Positions 8,208-17,220 of a stretch of DNA of 64,000 nucleotides are shown piece after piece. Positions within the stretch are counted from its first letter, which is position 1. Each line of letters begins with the position of its first letter. Both the position numbers and the translations under genes were made by a program. The stretch is taken from positions 1-64,000 of the forward strand of contig JAUIAO010000010.1 in the NCBI GenBank assembly GCA_030425425.1. Reading direction: 5' to 3'. The notes below the pieces were generated by a model. It searched no databases. It was given only the letters and a program-made list of their open reading frames with translations, and was not told the origin of the DNA. This DNA is from Bacteroidia bacterium (GTDB taxonomy: Bacteria; Bacteroidota; Bacteroidia; Cytophagales; Cyclobacteriaceae).

Positions 8208-8791
8208 GTCTCTTTAAGCTGGATGAAATCAATAAGTCAAAAGAGCAAAGTGACTCATCCGCTCATCGTGAGAAATTCTTAAAAACACATTTCAGGAAAG
8301 TAGAAAGTATCAAAAACCTGTTAGGTGATTATCCTTCAGAGGGAGAAGCATATTTTCTATTCACACTCAAATCCTTCAATGCATTCACATTCATAGTTTA
8401 CATCATCAAACACATCGGAGTGATTGATGAGCTTACTTTTTCCACATACAGTATCAACGAACGGATCTTATCGAGCTTGATTAAGTGGTATGACAAAGGA
8501 CAGATCAAAGCCATCAACATGATTATATCCGACTCCATCCGTCATCGTATGCCGAAGATCAAAGACCTGCTGGATATGTATTCCAGAAATCGAAAAATGA
8601 AAATAGCCTATTGCTGGAATCACAGCAAGGTTACTCTTATCAAAACTGAAGATCATTATTTTATCATCGAAGGATCTGGAAACTTTAGTGAAAATGCGAT
8701 GCATGAGCAATACCTTTTCATGAACTCCAAATCGGTGTATGATTTCCGTCTTGATGGATTACAGTCCTTTTCACAAACTAATAGTAATTAG
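8204..8791 (+). CDS. phospholipase D-like phosphodiesterase domain protein
   Basis: A 195-residue protein with one HKD-type motif: His140 and Lys142 (NHSKV), then GSGN at 157-160 followed by a Ser and downstream Glu-Gln. PLD-fold proteins act on phosphodiester bonds in lipids or nucleic acids, usually with two HKD motifs from two domains or a dimer. In phages a single-motif protein beside the terminase is more likely a nuclease or DNA-handling factor. It overlaps its neighbour upstream (ATGA at 8204-8207) and precedes the small terminase candidate. Confidence 0.6.
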   Translation: MSLFKLDEINKSKEQSDSSAHREKFLKTHFRKVESIKNLLGDYPSEGEAYFLFTLKSFNAFTFIVYIIKHIGVIDELTFSTYSINERILSSLIKWYDKGQIKAINMIISDSIRHRMPKIKDLLDMYSRNRKMKIAYCWNHSKVTLIKTEDHYFIIEGSGNFSENAMHEQYLFMNSKSVYDFRLDGLQSFSQTNSN

Positions 8792-8798
8792 ATATTTG
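8764..8798 (+). promoter_or_regulatory. candidate phage promoter before the terminase genes
   Basis: GTCCTTT (8764-8770) lies inside the end of the PLD-like gene and is followed after 20 nt by GATATTTG (8791-8798), just 4 bp before the next ATG. It matches the layout of the other GTCCTTT sites. Confidence 0.4.
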
Positions 8799-8802
8799 AA
8801 TC

Positions 8803-9735
8803 ATGAATCAACTCATCAACCTCACAGATGAAGTAAAAGAAGAAATGGAAAAGCTCTCTGCATTGGGTTATACCCATGAAGAGATGGCCATCTATTTTGA
8901 ATTTGATGTTGATGTTTTTCATAAAGCAGCTTCCGATCCAGATAGCAACATTTCATATCACATCAAGAGGGGTGAATTGATGAGTCTCGCCAAAATTCAG
9001 ATGGCATTACTCGATGATGCTGAGCGTGGCAATGTCACTGCTTCACAGCAGCTCGGAAAGATTCGGCGAAATAGATCATGGCAACTTTCCAAGCTTGATG
9101 TGTTTGCTGGAATTCAAGACAAGAAATTGATTGAGCGTTTAGAAGATTATATTCAGTCTGGTTCAATCAATCAGCTGAGTGTCGAAGAAGCAATCTATGT
9201 TGATGCACTTTCATTGATACACTCATTGAGTCGTAAGTATGGCCGTCGCAATACTGTTGCATTCTTCACTCAGGAGCCATTCAACTTGAAGCACGCTCGT
9301 GCAAGAGAAATGTATGATGAAGCAATCAGCCTATTCTATACAGATCGGAATATAGAGAAGAAAGCACTTCGCCATCAAAAGGCTGAACAGCTGGAGGAAG
9401 CTGCACGAATTGTTTTTGAAAATGCCGAAAGCGCTAAAGACTATGAAGTCTATGGTGATCTGATCATGAAAGCAGCTAAGCTGCAGCAACTGGACAAGGA
9501 AGATCCGGAAAAGCTACCGAAAGAAATTTACCAAAAACCGATTCGTGTATTGAGTCTTGACACGGAAACAATTGGCCTGCCGAAGATAGACCGCCAAGCT
9601 TTGGCCAGGGAAATTGAAGAATTAGAAATCCCTGAGCGCGACAAGATCAGATTATTAGAAGACGCACTCAACGAACCATTCAATCTATTGGAGCGCATAG
9701 GATCTATAGAAGAAGAATCAAAATCAGATAAATAA
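8803..9735 (+). CDS. probable terminase small subunit
   Basis: A 310-residue protein. Residues 10-75 have the helix-turn-helix pattern of small terminases (a GYTHEEMA segment, then a helix that ends in a mostly hydrophobic run), and the gene lies directly upstream of the large terminase. The remainder is long, charged and helical. Small subunits recognise packaging sites on phage DNA and load the large ATPase subunit. At 310 residues it is longer than the usual 150-200, so the C-terminal half may have another role. Confidence 0.6.
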   Translation: MNQLINLTDEVKEEMEKLSALGYTHEEMAIYFEFDVDVFHKAASDPDSNISYHIKRGELMSLAKIQMALLDDAERGNVTASQQLGKIRRNRSWQLSKLDVFAGIQDKKLIERLEDYIQSGSINQLSVEEAIYVDALSLIHSLSRKYGRRNTVAFFTQEPFNLKHARAREMYDEAISLFYTDRNIEKKALRHQKAEQLEEAARIVFENAESAKDYEVYGDLIMKAAKLQQLDKEDPEKLPKEIYQKPIRVLSLDTETIGLPKIDRQALAREIEELEIPERDKIRLLEDALNEPFNLLERIGSIEEESKSDK

Positions 9736-9741
9736 ATACTG

Positions 9742-9773
9742 AGATTATCAAACAATAATCTGAGCCTGTCGAA
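9742..9773 (+). repeat. REP-core sequence between the terminase genes
   Basis: A 7-bp hairpin (9742-9748 with 9755-9761) runs directly into CTGAGCCTGTCGAA (9760-9773). The arms around the core itself are weak here, unlike the copies inside genes. Confidence 0.45.
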
Positions 9774-9776
9774 TAT

Positions 9777-11513
9777 ATGCATCGAAAGAAAGTAAATCCA
9801 AAAAGTGATCAGGTTAAAGTTCAGTTTGCTAACTGGCTATCACAGGTGTGTTTGCTGGTCATGCCTCGCTTTCTGTACATGATTGCCGGTCGTGGATCTG
9901 CGAAGACCACAGACATACAAGTAGATCGATTAATCGAAATGGCCTACGACATGCCAGGCGCTCCCGTATGCTGGATTTCAGACACCTATGCCAATTTAAC
10001 TAAAAACGTTCTATCCTCAGTGATAGAAGGTTTAGCCATGAAAGGCTATTACAAGGACATTCACTATACCATTGGCACAGCTCCTAAGGAATACACGGAA
10101 GCAGAAAAACAGGATTTACCACCTGAGATCCGGGAGCATTTCTGGAAACCTTACAATCAGCTTGCATCCTATAAGCATACAATGATCTGGTTCACGGGCC
10201 TGAATATCACTTTTGCGAGCTTAGATCGGCCAGCATCGTTGGCAGGTAGAAACTATGTACATGTATTTGGTGATGAGGTGAAGTATTTCCGTCCCGATCG
10301 CGTTTCCAATCTATTGAAAGCAGTGAGAGGTTATCGTGCCAAATATGGGAATAGCGTATTCTATAGAGGTCATACATTCACCACTGACATGCCCAATATC
10401 AATAAGATTGGTGAGTATGATTGGATAGTGAAGCAAGCAGGCAGAATGAGCAGTAAAGCCATTGCACTCATCATCAAGCTCGGCATTGTAGTCAATGAAG
10501 CTATCCAGGAATATGTAGTAGCAGCACAAGAAGGAAACACGGAGGAAAAAATCAAAAAGCAAGCAACCTGGAGACGATGGGTTGAGCGTTGGATTGCCGC
10601 CAGACTACACAAGGCAGGTCAAACATTCTATTTCGTTGCCTCATCCATGGTCAATATTGACATCCTCACGCCTCAGTGGTTGATAGATGCATTGGAAGCT
10701 GATTTTGACGATACCAAGACAGCCATTTTTTCCATGAAACCAGAACTGGAAGCAGGTGAAAGGTTCTATGCGAATATTGGAGAACGTCATTTCTACCACG
10801 ATGGTAATGATCCGGTTTGGGCTGAACGATTTGGTCTCAATGAACAGGAAGATTGCAGAATCCTTCGATACCTGGACCGGAGCAAACCTCTGGAAGGTGG
10901 CGCTGATTTTGGCAATATGAATAGTCTGATTGTTGCTCAACCTAGCGGTAAAAAGTACAGGTGCTTGAAATTTCATCATACACTTTCCCCTGATTGGATC
11001 AGAGAGTTGGCCAATGACTTCATTCAGTTCTATAAACCACACAATGAAAAGATACTCAACTTATACTATGATCGTGCTGCCAACAATTACAAAAAAGCAG
11101 GGCAGGATCTGGCTTCACAGCTCAAGAAAGCAATAGAACATGATGCTGACGGCAAGCGAACCGGATGGAAAGTTATTTTGATGAGTGAAGGCCAGGGAAA
11201 TATTCCTCAGCCGGAAGAATATCCATTCATGCAGGAATTACTGAGTGGAAACAATCGCAAAATGCCTCAGCTGTTGATCGATTACTTTCATTGCAAGCCA
11301 CTCAGAGCCAGCCTGCAGGATGCCAAGACTAGGAAAAACTCATCTGATCAGATTGTAAAAGATAAGTCTTCAGAGAAGCTCCCTATCAAGAGGTTACCTT
11401 TAGAATCCACCAACCCATCCGACGCGTTCAAATATCTAATGATGCGTAAATCGTGGAGAAAACTCGTCAGAGGTGCTAAAAAAACAATTGGAGTTGATGC
11501 AGGGGTGGTTTGA
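9777..11513 (+). CDS. terminase large subunit
   Basis: A 578-residue packaging motor. The N-terminal ATPase has a Walker A-type loop at 37-45 (AGRGSAKTT) and a Walker B segment with catalytic acid at 161-167 (VHVFGDE). The C-terminal RNase H-like nuclease begins with the metal-binding Asp377 in GGADFGN. This enzyme cuts concatemeric DNA and pumps it into the prohead through the portal. The ATG follows a REP-core sequence. Length and motif order match the family, and the assignment is firm. Confidence 0.9.
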   Translation: MHRKKVNPKSDQVKVQFANWLSQVCLLVMPRFLYMIAGRGSAKTTDIQVDRLIEMAYDMPGAPVCWISDTYANLTKNVLSSVIEGLAMKGYYKDIHYTIGTAPKEYTEAEKQDLPPEIREHFWKPYNQLASYKHTMIWFTGLNITFASLDRPASLAGRNYVHVFGDEVKYFRPDRVSNLLKAVRGYRAKYGNSVFYRGHTFTTDMPNINKIGEYDWIVKQAGRMSSKAIALIIKLGIVVNEAIQEYVVAAQEGNTEEKIKKQATWRRWVERWIAARLHKAGQTFYFVASSMVNIDILTPQWLIDALEADFDDTKTAIFSMKPELEAGERFYANIGERHFYHDGNDPVWAERFGLNEQEDCRILRYLDRSKPLEGGADFGNMNSLIVAQPSGKKYRCLKFHHTLSPDWIRELANDFIQFYKPHNEKILNLYYDRAANNYKKAGQDLASQLKKAIEHDADGKRTGWKVILMSEGQGNIPQPEEYPFMQELLSGNNRKMPQLLIDYFHCKPLRASLQDAKTRKNSSDQIVKDKSSEKLPIKRLPLESTNPSDAFKYLMMRKSWRKLVRGAKKTIGVDAGVV

Positions 11514-11515
11514 TC

Positions 11516-11550
11516 TGTCCTTTCAATTGTTTAATTGATTTCGAAATTTG
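11516..11550 (+). promoter_or_regulatory. candidate phage promoter before the portal genes
   Basis: TGTCCTTT (11516-11523) is followed after 19 nt by GAAATTTG (11543-11550). The next ATG is at 11555, 39 bp from the first element. Confidence 0.4.
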
Positions 11551-11554
11551 AATC

Positions 11555-11827
11555 ATGCAATTATTCGATGCACTGAAAGCAATGAGGGAATTAAGTGAAC
11601 GGAAAAAACCGTTCGCTTTTTCCTTCATGTCTTATAGCAGAGATCGGCAAAATTCTCATGGAATAGTAGAGGTTCATCATGCCAGGCTGAAGCCTAGAGC
11701 CAAAGCAGCCAAGTATGAAAACGCTGATTTGATAGAAGAATATGTTGATCTCGATACAGGCGAATCCAAAAGATTTTATCAGTGCACCCTTATGTTTTTC
11801 AATGGATCTAAAATAGCACTTACATGA
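11555..11827 (+). CDS. hypothetical 90-residue phage protein
   Basis: A small basic protein, probably mixed alpha/beta, with no catalytic motif that I recognise. It lies between the large terminase and portal genes and overlaps the next frame by ATGA (11824-11827), so it is probably part of the head operon. The ATTTGAATCATG context around its start also occurs at 8803. Function unknown. Confidence 0.55.
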   Translation: MQLFDALKAMRELSERKKPFAFSFMSYSRDRQNSHGIVEVHHARLKPRAKAAKYENADLIEEYVDLDTGESKRFYQCTLMFFNGSKIALT

Positions 11828-12036
11828 CGCCAAACTCACCAACCAACAGCATGATCAAACGTGCTTTTACTCATTCAGAAATACCCGAAAACTCAGTTTT
11901 GAATTCCAGAATAGGCCGATCATTTAGTGCTCCAAAAAACATACAGCAGTCTAGTCATGCCGAGCATGTCGAAGCGTGCGAAGAATGCGGACATGGAGCT
12001 GATGTTTCATCCATTTGTGCAAAACATCCGAAATGA
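11824..12036 (+). CDS. hypothetical 70-residue protein carrying a repeat-encoded segment
   Basis: The frame is linked by ATGA overlaps to the genes on both sides (11824-11827 and 12033-12036), strong support for translation. The N-terminal half is polar. The centre (HAEHVEA) is encoded by a REP-like palindrome at 11956-11978, followed by three closely spaced Cys residues. A small protein altered by repeat insertion seems likely. Function unknown. Confidence 0.45.
   Translation: MTPNSPTNSMIKRAFTHSEIPENSVLNSRIGRSFSAPKNIQQSSHAEHVEACEECGHGADVSSICAKHPK
11956..11978 (+). repeat. REP-like palindrome inside a coding region
   Basis: Arms CATGC (11956-11960) and GCGTG (11974-11978) pair with one G-U around CGAGCATGTCGAA. 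This is the copy closest to the CATGC-armed form often seen in Bacteroidota intergenic regions. Confidence 0.55.
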
Positions 12037-13406
12037 AAGAAGAAGCTACAATTAAGAATTTCAAAAAAACCTCAGTAATACAGGTTGATGCTACAGCCTA
12101 TACAGTATCTACAGGGCTTGATACAGACTATTTCAGCACATCACAGCGTACAGACTGGGAGGCAGATCCAATGATCGTGGCGGGAAAGGAAATAGTTCCT
12201 TATGGTATTCAGAATGACCTTCCTGACAAGATCCGTCAGATCATGGACCGAAATAATCTCGCCCCTGGTATTCTGGAGCGTGAGATTGGATTACTCTATG
12301 GTAATGGCCCTGCTCAGTACACTGTGGAGATTGAAAATGGTCAGATCACAAGAAAATACACTGAAGATCAGGAGATCACCAGTTGGTTAGCCGATTGGGA
12401 CTATAAGCGATACATTGACATGGCTATGGTTGAGTTCAAGTACTTGAAAGGCGTATTTGTGAAGCGGTACCGTAATCGAGCACCAAGAATTGGCCGTCAG
12501 GGAATGATCACCAATCTGGAAGTTATACCAGGAACAGACGCGCGTCTCGCATGGCCGGCCAAAGGAGCACCTAAGCGACTGGAGTCAGTAAAGAATATCT
12601 ATGTAGGTGATTTCTCCAACAATTGCTATGATACTGGTGTGGCTACCTATCCGATTTATGATCCATGGAATCCTTTCAAACATTCAGTATCTGTTGGCTT
12701 TCATTCAAAATATAGCTTTGGAATGAGCTTCTACCCTAAGCCTGCTTTCTTTGGCACGCTCCCTTGGATGGAGCGCTCTTCTGATATCCCGGAAGTTTTA
12801 GCGTATCTATCTGAGAATGGTATCACATCAGCATACCATATTCATTCACCATCAGGATATTGGGAAGCTAAAAAAGAAAAGCTGGAAAAGAAATATGGTG
12901 AGAGCAAACCTGAGGCATTTATAGATGCAAAGCTAGAAGAGCTTAAGGATGAGCTTTTCAAAAAAATGTCTGCAGTACTCACTGGTAAAAAGAATGCTGG
13001 AAAATTTATTCAGACGGTAGATTTCTATGATGATGAAGGAAACCTGTGTCAGTGGAAAGTAGAAGCTATAGATCAGAAGATCAAAGATTATGTAGAAGCT
13101 CAGCTCAAGATTAGCGAAAAGGCAGATAGTGCCATTACTTCTGGAATTGGCCTTCACCCTTCCCTATCCAATATCGTTGTGAATGGTCAGCTCTCCAGTG
13201 GCTCTCAGATGCTTTATGCACTGAAGCTATATATGGCCTCAGATACGACTATACCTGAAGAAGTAGTCTTCGAGCCAATCAATCAGGCAATAGCTGCCAA
13301 TTTCCCTGGGAAGAAAGTAAGAATGGGTTTTTACCATCATGTGGTCATGAAGGAAGAAAACGTAGCTCCTGAAGATCGTGTCACTCAAAACGCAGAAGTA
13401 AAATGA
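12033..13406 (+). CDS. probable portal protein
   Basis: A 457-residue protein after the terminase and before connector genes, the position and size of a portal. The ATG at 12033 overlaps the previous stop (ATGA) and is preferred to the in-frame ATG at 12015. The N-terminal part has the ordered alpha/beta pattern of portal wings, and the C-terminal third has long helices. The portal is the dodecameric ring through which DNA is packaged and to which the tail attaches. Identification rests on context more than on motifs. Confidence 0.65.
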   Translation: MKEEATIKNFKKTSVIQVDATAYTVSTGLDTDYFSTSQRTDWEADPMIVAGKEIVPYGIQNDLPDKIRQIMDRNNLAPGILEREIGLLYGNGPAQYTVEIENGQITRKYTEDQEITSWLADWDYKRYIDMAMVEFKYLKGVFVKRYRNRAPRIGRQGMITNLEVIPGTDARLAWPAKGAPKRLESVKNIYVGDFSNNCYDTGVATYPIYDPWNPFKHSVSVGFHSKYSFGMSFYPKPAFFGTLPWMERSSDIPEVLAYLSENGITSAYHIHSPSGYWEAKKEKLEKKYGESKPEAFIDAKLEELKDELFKKMSAVLTGKKNAGKFIQTVDFYDDEGNLCQWKVEAIDQKIKDYVEAQLKISEKADSAITSGIGLHPSLSNIVVNGQLSSGSQMLYALKLYMASDTTIPEEVVFEPINQAIAANFPGKKVRMGFYHHVVMKEENVAPEDRVTQNAEVK

Positions 13407-14449
13407 AATTACTTTTCAATAAATCATCTAACGGAGCTGAGGAGCTTCAGCAGCTCACAGGATCATATTATGAAAATAATGAGTTCGAACGGATCAAAAC
13501 GGACTGCCTGCTTTCACAAGAAAAAATTCAGGATCTGGTAGGTAAAGAAGTTATCCAGAGAGCACTCGATTTTTATCATTCTGATGATTTTGACTTAGAA
13601 GATTATTCCGGCTCTTCATCTGAGGAATTGCAACTAAACAAAGATTTGGTGCAATATCTTCAGATACCGATTGCTTACCTCGCTACGATCCGATATTACG
13701 AATCCAATCTGGTGAGTCATGAGGATGGTGGAAGAAAGGTCAAAATCGACAATGAAAATGAGAAAATGGCTTGGGAATGGATGCTGGATCGTGATGATGC
13801 CGCTCAGCTTCTCAAAGCCAATGAAACCATAGATCGCCTGGTAAGATTTCTGGAAGTGAGCCAGATTAATGAATGGTTAACAAGCACCAATAGAAAACTT
13901 ACAAGAAAACTTTTCATCAACTCTGTAGAGCTGTTCCATCAGTCCTATCCGATAGATAATAGTTCTCGCTTTTTTTATACCATTACTCCATTCCTTCAGG
14001 AAGTACAAAATAGGGCTATCAAAAAAGCACTCGGAGACACAAAATTCAATGAGTTGCTAGCCTACTGGCAAAACTTCAATAGTGTAGATGGTTCTGGATC
14101 AGGATCTTCAGGATTGCCTGGTGATGAAACTGATGAAGGTTTGGAAGAATTATTGCAGTCAGTACAGCTGGTCATGCCACTATTGGCAATGATTATTGCA
14201 GCAAAAAGATTAACACTTCAGGTATTACCAGATAGTGTGGTTCAAAAATTTCATAGCATGATGCAAAGTCGGGGAGCTAGTCAGGTGGCTCTTCCTGCCG
14301 TGGTAAAGGCTTTTTGTGATGATTTGCAGGAAGACGCTACCTACCTTCTCGACGATATCAAGCGTCATCTCCACGCCAGTGATCCTGATTCGCTGGATTA
14401 TCAGATGCTACCAAATAATGATGAAACCAATAAATTCTTCAGCATATAA
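13403..14449 (+). CDS. head-tail connector-type protein (unknown family)
   Basis: A 348-residue, mainly helical protein starting in an ATGA overlap with the portal gene. Near residue 230 a flexible GSGSGSSG linker joins two domains. The C-terminal domain has a hydrophobic helix (LVMPLLAMIIAAK) that could be buried or membrane-associated. By position it may be an adaptor or completion protein at the head-tail junction. I recognise no family with confidence. Confidence 0.5.
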   Translation: MKLLFNKSSNGAEELQQLTGSYYENNEFERIKTDCLLSQEKIQDLVGKEVIQRALDFYHSDDFDLEDYSGSSSEELQLNKDLVQYLQIPIAYLATIRYYESNLVSHEDGGRKVKIDNENEKMAWEWMLDRDDAAQLLKANETIDRLVRFLEVSQINEWLTSTNRKLTRKLFINSVELFHQSYPIDNSSRFFYTITPFLQEVQNRAIKKALGDTKFNELLAYWQNFNSVDGSGSGSSGLPGDETDEGLEELLQSVQLVMPLLAMIIAAKRLTLQVLPDSVVQKFHSMMQSRGASQVALPAVVKAFCDDLQEDATYLLDDIKRHLHASDPDSLDYQMLPNNDETNKFFSI

Positions 14450-15324
14450 TGGGAATTCAGGTTATTACACATGAGATACCTTCTTGGCAGAAAAGAAAAA
14501 GGTATGAAAATGGAGCGGCTACTTATTCTCGTGATATAGTTAACACTCAGCTACATCATCTATTGGATTACTTTTCCTTTGAGCCGTATAAAGGAAAAAA
14601 TGTAATTATTTCTACGTGTCCGTTAATCAGCGAACTTTCTGAAGCAGAGTTGAAATATAAAAAACCGGATATAATAATTCAGTACCTACATTCTTTTCCT
14701 TATGATGCATCTATTGAGTACATCAAGGATATCATCAAAAAAAGCAGATTCCCAAATAAAAATCAGTGGTGGTTTATTACCGCTTATAAATCATTTGCAG
14801 ATTTGATAAATGCTTCAGGCTTTAGAGCAACGTTCATTCCAATGATGATAGACACATCAGAGATACCTGAGCCTGACAATCACCAAAATATGGCTGTCTG
14901 GTTTGGAAACATTTATCCTTCAAAAAAATCACAATTCAAGACAATAACTTCTCATTTCAAAAAAGCGGGGATCAAGATGTCAGTAATTAGCAAAGGCAGG
15001 TTAAATTCAAAAAGACCTGTCTCTCAAAAAGATGCATTTGAAATCATTCGCAAGTATAAATACGGAGTTGGAGTTGGTCGCTGTGCTTTAGAAATGTATA
15101 AAATGGGTCTTAAAGTACTCGTTATGGGTGCTGAGTTCGGAGGTATTGTTATGAATGACGATGATGCACTTACGCAGCTATATTCTAATTTCAATGGAAG
15201 AGTTATAACTTGGAATCGTAATATCGAAGAGTGTATTGATATGCTGCAATACAGTCACTCCCCTGAAATACCATCCATTTCAGAAATTAATCATTTAGAT
15301 TTCATCAAAGAGATTGATCTATGA
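14449..15324 (+). CDS. GT-B-type glycosyltransferase
   Basis: A 291-residue protein starting at the last base of the previous stop. The C-terminal half has the signature of GT-B enzymes: a segment GVGVGRCALEMYKMGLKV at about 206-223, in which an invariant-type Glu follows GRCAL and lies near the nucleotide-sugar site. It then continues into a strand and acidic loop. Such enzymes move a sugar from a nucleotide donor to an acceptor. It is embedded, with overlaps on both sides, within head-tail genes, so the acceptor is probably a virion protein or phage DNA. That acceptor is inference. Confidence 0.65.
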   Translation: MGIQVITHEIPSWQKRKRYENGAATYSRDIVNTQLHHLLDYFSFEPYKGKNVIISTCPLISELSEAELKYKKPDIIIQYLHSFPYDASIEYIKDIIKKSRFPNKNQWWFITAYKSFADLINASGFRATFIPMMIDTSEIPEPDNHQNMAVWFGNIYPSKKSQFKTITSHFKKAGIKMSVISKGRLNSKRPVSQKDAFEIIRKYKYGVGVGRCALEMYKMGLKVLVMGAEFGGIVMNDDDALTQLYSNFNGRVITWNRNIEECIDMLQYSHSPEIPSISEINHLDFIKEIDL

Positions 15325-16301
15325 ACCATCTGGAAATTACCGATCGGAATATTTCTATCTCAATCCCTGACCATTGGGATTATCTAGATTCTCAGAAGGA
15401 TATCAGATATGTATTGTCTCAGTGCCTGGCAGCTGCAGATGGTAAAATCACAGAAAACAAAGCACGGGTAAACATCCTCTATCGTATTGCAGATATCAGA
15501 CGAAACTGGAAGTCCGTGATGCTGGAGCGAATCATGTCACAAGAATGGAATCTTCAGAAAAACGCCAACATTTACAAGCTTGCTGATGAGTTTACACAAT
15601 TCGCCCTTTCCTCTCTTCATTCAGAGCCTTTAGTGCCAGAAGGCCAGTCCATAGAATCAATTGAGGTCACCTACTCCACAGTAATGAATCATTTTCAACA
15701 AATTAATGTCACGTTGAGCCTGTCGAAACGGACATTAATAGGCCCTGCTCATCAGTTAGCAGATTGTTCATTTGGGGAATTCCGTGCAGCATTAGAGGAG
15801 TTGGATGAATACTTCCAGATGCGGAATGATGGTCAAACTGAGCCTGTCGAAGTTGACCATCAACTCTGTAGATTCATCGCCTGCTTATACCGCCCTGTTG
15901 TCAGACTGAGCTTGTCGAAGGATAGACAACCTTTCGATAGATCCAACATCGAAAAACACGCCAAACTATGCAAGCGAATAGATCCAGTGATCAAAGTTGC
16001 AATCTTACTGTGGTTCACTTATACCATCAATTTCATTCAGGAGAATGACATCACTATAAGTGGCCGTACCATCAACCTGCGCCCATTATTTCCAAAGCCA
16101 AAAGATACTGGTAAAAAGAAAGCTTCCAATGAAGGATCCGCTGCAGTATGGTCATCCATACTTTATCAGATCGCCAAGGATGGGCCCTTTGGAAAAATAG
16201 AAGAAACTGACAGAGCCGGACTGTATGATATACTACTCTACATGTACGAACAGTACCGCGAAAACCAACGTCAAAAACTTAAAACAAAGAAGAAATCATG
16301 A
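15321..16301 (+). CDS. hypothetical phage protein interrupted by three in-frame REP palindromes
   Basis: A 326-residue helical protein that overlaps both neighbours by ATGA. Between about residues 125 and 205 three palindromic repeats (15702-15739, 15827-15862, 15897-15930) are inserted without breaking the frame; they encode LSLSK twice and TEPVEV once. The C-terminal part is basic and ends in a Lys-rich tail. It lies between connector and tail-terminator genes and may be a tail assembly or connector protein. No family recognised. Confidence 0.5.
   Translation: MNHLEITDRNISISIPDHWDYLDSQKDIRYVLSQCLAAADGKITENKARVNILYRIADIRRNWKSVMLERIMSQEWNLQKNANIYKLADEFTQFALSSLHSEPLVPEGQSIESIEVTYSTVMNHFQQINVTLSLSKRTLIGPAHQLADCSFGEFRAALEELDEYFQMRNDGQTEPVEVDHQLCRFIACLYRPVVRLSLSKDRQPFDRSNIEKHAKLCKRIDPVIKVAILLWFTYTINFIQENDITISGRTINLRPLFPKPKDTGKKKASNEGSAAVWSSILYQIAKDGPFGKIEETDRAGLYDILLYMYEQYRENQRQKLKTKKKS
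15702..15739 (+). repeat. REP-like palindrome inside a coding region
   Basis: Perfect 9-bp arms (15702-15710 with 15731-15739) surround the core TTGAGCCTGTCGAAA. The arm sequence is unrelated to that of the other copies. Confidence 0.65.
15827..15862 (+). repeat. REP-like palindrome inside a coding region
   Basis: Perfect 10-bp arms (15827-15836 with 15853-15862) surround the 16-nt core ACTGAGCCTGTCGAAG, the longest stem of the set. It is read in a different frame from the copy at 15702 (Glu-Pro-Val-Glu). Confidence 0.65.
15897..15930 (+). repeat. REP-like palindrome inside a coding region
   Basis: Perfect 6-bp arms (15897-15902 with 15925-15930) surround a core containing ACTGAGCTTGTCGAAGG. 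Confidence 0.6.
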
Positions 16302-16474
16302 TGTTGCTGCATAAAACATTTTTTTGGCTTCACGTGACATATGTTGTTATTCAAATAATTGCAATGTACCATGGCTATTTACCCGAAAGACCAGGAGAGA
16401 TACTTCTTCTCCCTGTTCATGGGCTATTCTATGACTGGATCAGAATCCAAATAAGCCAATTTCCTGACATCTAA
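16298..16474 (+). CDS. 58-residue membrane protein
   Basis: The ATG overlaps the previous stop (ATGA at 16298-16301). The protein has one hydrophobic N-terminal helix of about 20 residues, then a Pro- and Leu-rich segment that may be a second, half-inserted helix. It is followed 10 bp later by the tail-terminator-like gene. Small membrane proteins in this position could be unrelated to assembly. Function unknown. Confidence 0.45.
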   Translation: MMLLHKTFFWLHVTYVVIQIIAMYHGYLPERPGEILLLPVHGLFYDWIRIQISQFPDI

Positions 16475-16484
16475 TTACAAACAA

Positions 16485-16913
16485 ATGCTAAACATCACAG
16501 ACTACTTCACTAAAATCACCGAGCTGGCAGAATCCATTCCAGCTATCAAACACCTCGTGTTTGTGACCTCAGACAATCAGGCCACTACACGACTAAAAGA
16601 TAAAAGCGGAATCTGTCTGGTGGCTGTAATTCCATCATTTGATGTTTCCGGACAGCTCGCCAGATCTGTTGATGATGCCAGTACTTATTTCTTTGTAGTC
16701 AGGAAAGCAAAGCCGGATGACAAAAAAGATCAGGAACAATCACTCTATCAAGAAACTCAGGACGTGCTTTACGCGCTGAAGGATAGTATTAGCAACAAAG
16801 CTGAAGAAGGATGCTCGGTTTTCTGGAGGCTTTCACCTGAGTCCATACACATAGATCCAGAGTATAATACCTTCGGAGGCTTCTCCGGTTGGTCCATGTC
16901 AATGAGTTTTTAG
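16485..16913 (+). CDS. probable tail terminator / tail completion protein
   Basis: A 142-residue alpha/beta protein of the size of tail terminators. Its C-terminal strand segment (GGFSGWSMSMSF) resembles the end of many phage tail completion proteins, in which a Gly-rich turn leads to the last beta strand. It lies downstream of the portal and connector genes, where neck and terminator genes are expected. The assignment is moderate, by pattern and position. Confidence 0.45.
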   Translation: MLNITDYFTKITELAESIPAIKHLVFVTSDNQATTRLKDKSGICLVAVIPSFDVSGQLARSVDDASTYFFVVRKAKPDDKKDQEQSLYQETQDVLYALKDSISNKAEEGCSVFWRLSPESIHIDPEYNTFGGFSGWSMSMSF

Positions 16914-16941
16914 CCCTATAAAGTGTATATTTAGTGATTAA

Positions 16942-17220
16942 ATGACCCCCCAACAAAAAGCCCTTCATTTTCACAAAATCATTACAGGCATCAATACCTT
17001 CATTGATCAGGGAATTATCAAGATCGATGGTGATACGGTATATGTCTATGAGGAAGTCATAGGAGATACAGATCAGAAGAAACAAGCTTTCCTAAAAAAC
17101 CTCTATTCCTACTTTCGCCTGAAGCTCAAAAAACCTGAATGCTTTTCATTCTACCTGATGAATATTGAGTCAGATCAGTTTATTGGTAAATTCATTGAAA
17201 TGAAGCCGTTAGTTTTTTGA
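16942..17220 (+). CDS. hypothetical 92-residue phage protein
   Basis: A small soluble protein with no recognised motif, 28 bp after the tail-terminator-like gene and the last gene of this + strand run. Its stop overlaps the stop of the convergent gene at 17209-17727. Function unknown. Confidence 0.45.
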   Translation: MTPQQKALHFHKIITGINTFIDQGIIKIDGDTVYVYEEVIGDTDQKKQAFLKNLYSYFRLKLKKPECFSFYLMNIESDQFIGKFIEMKPLVF

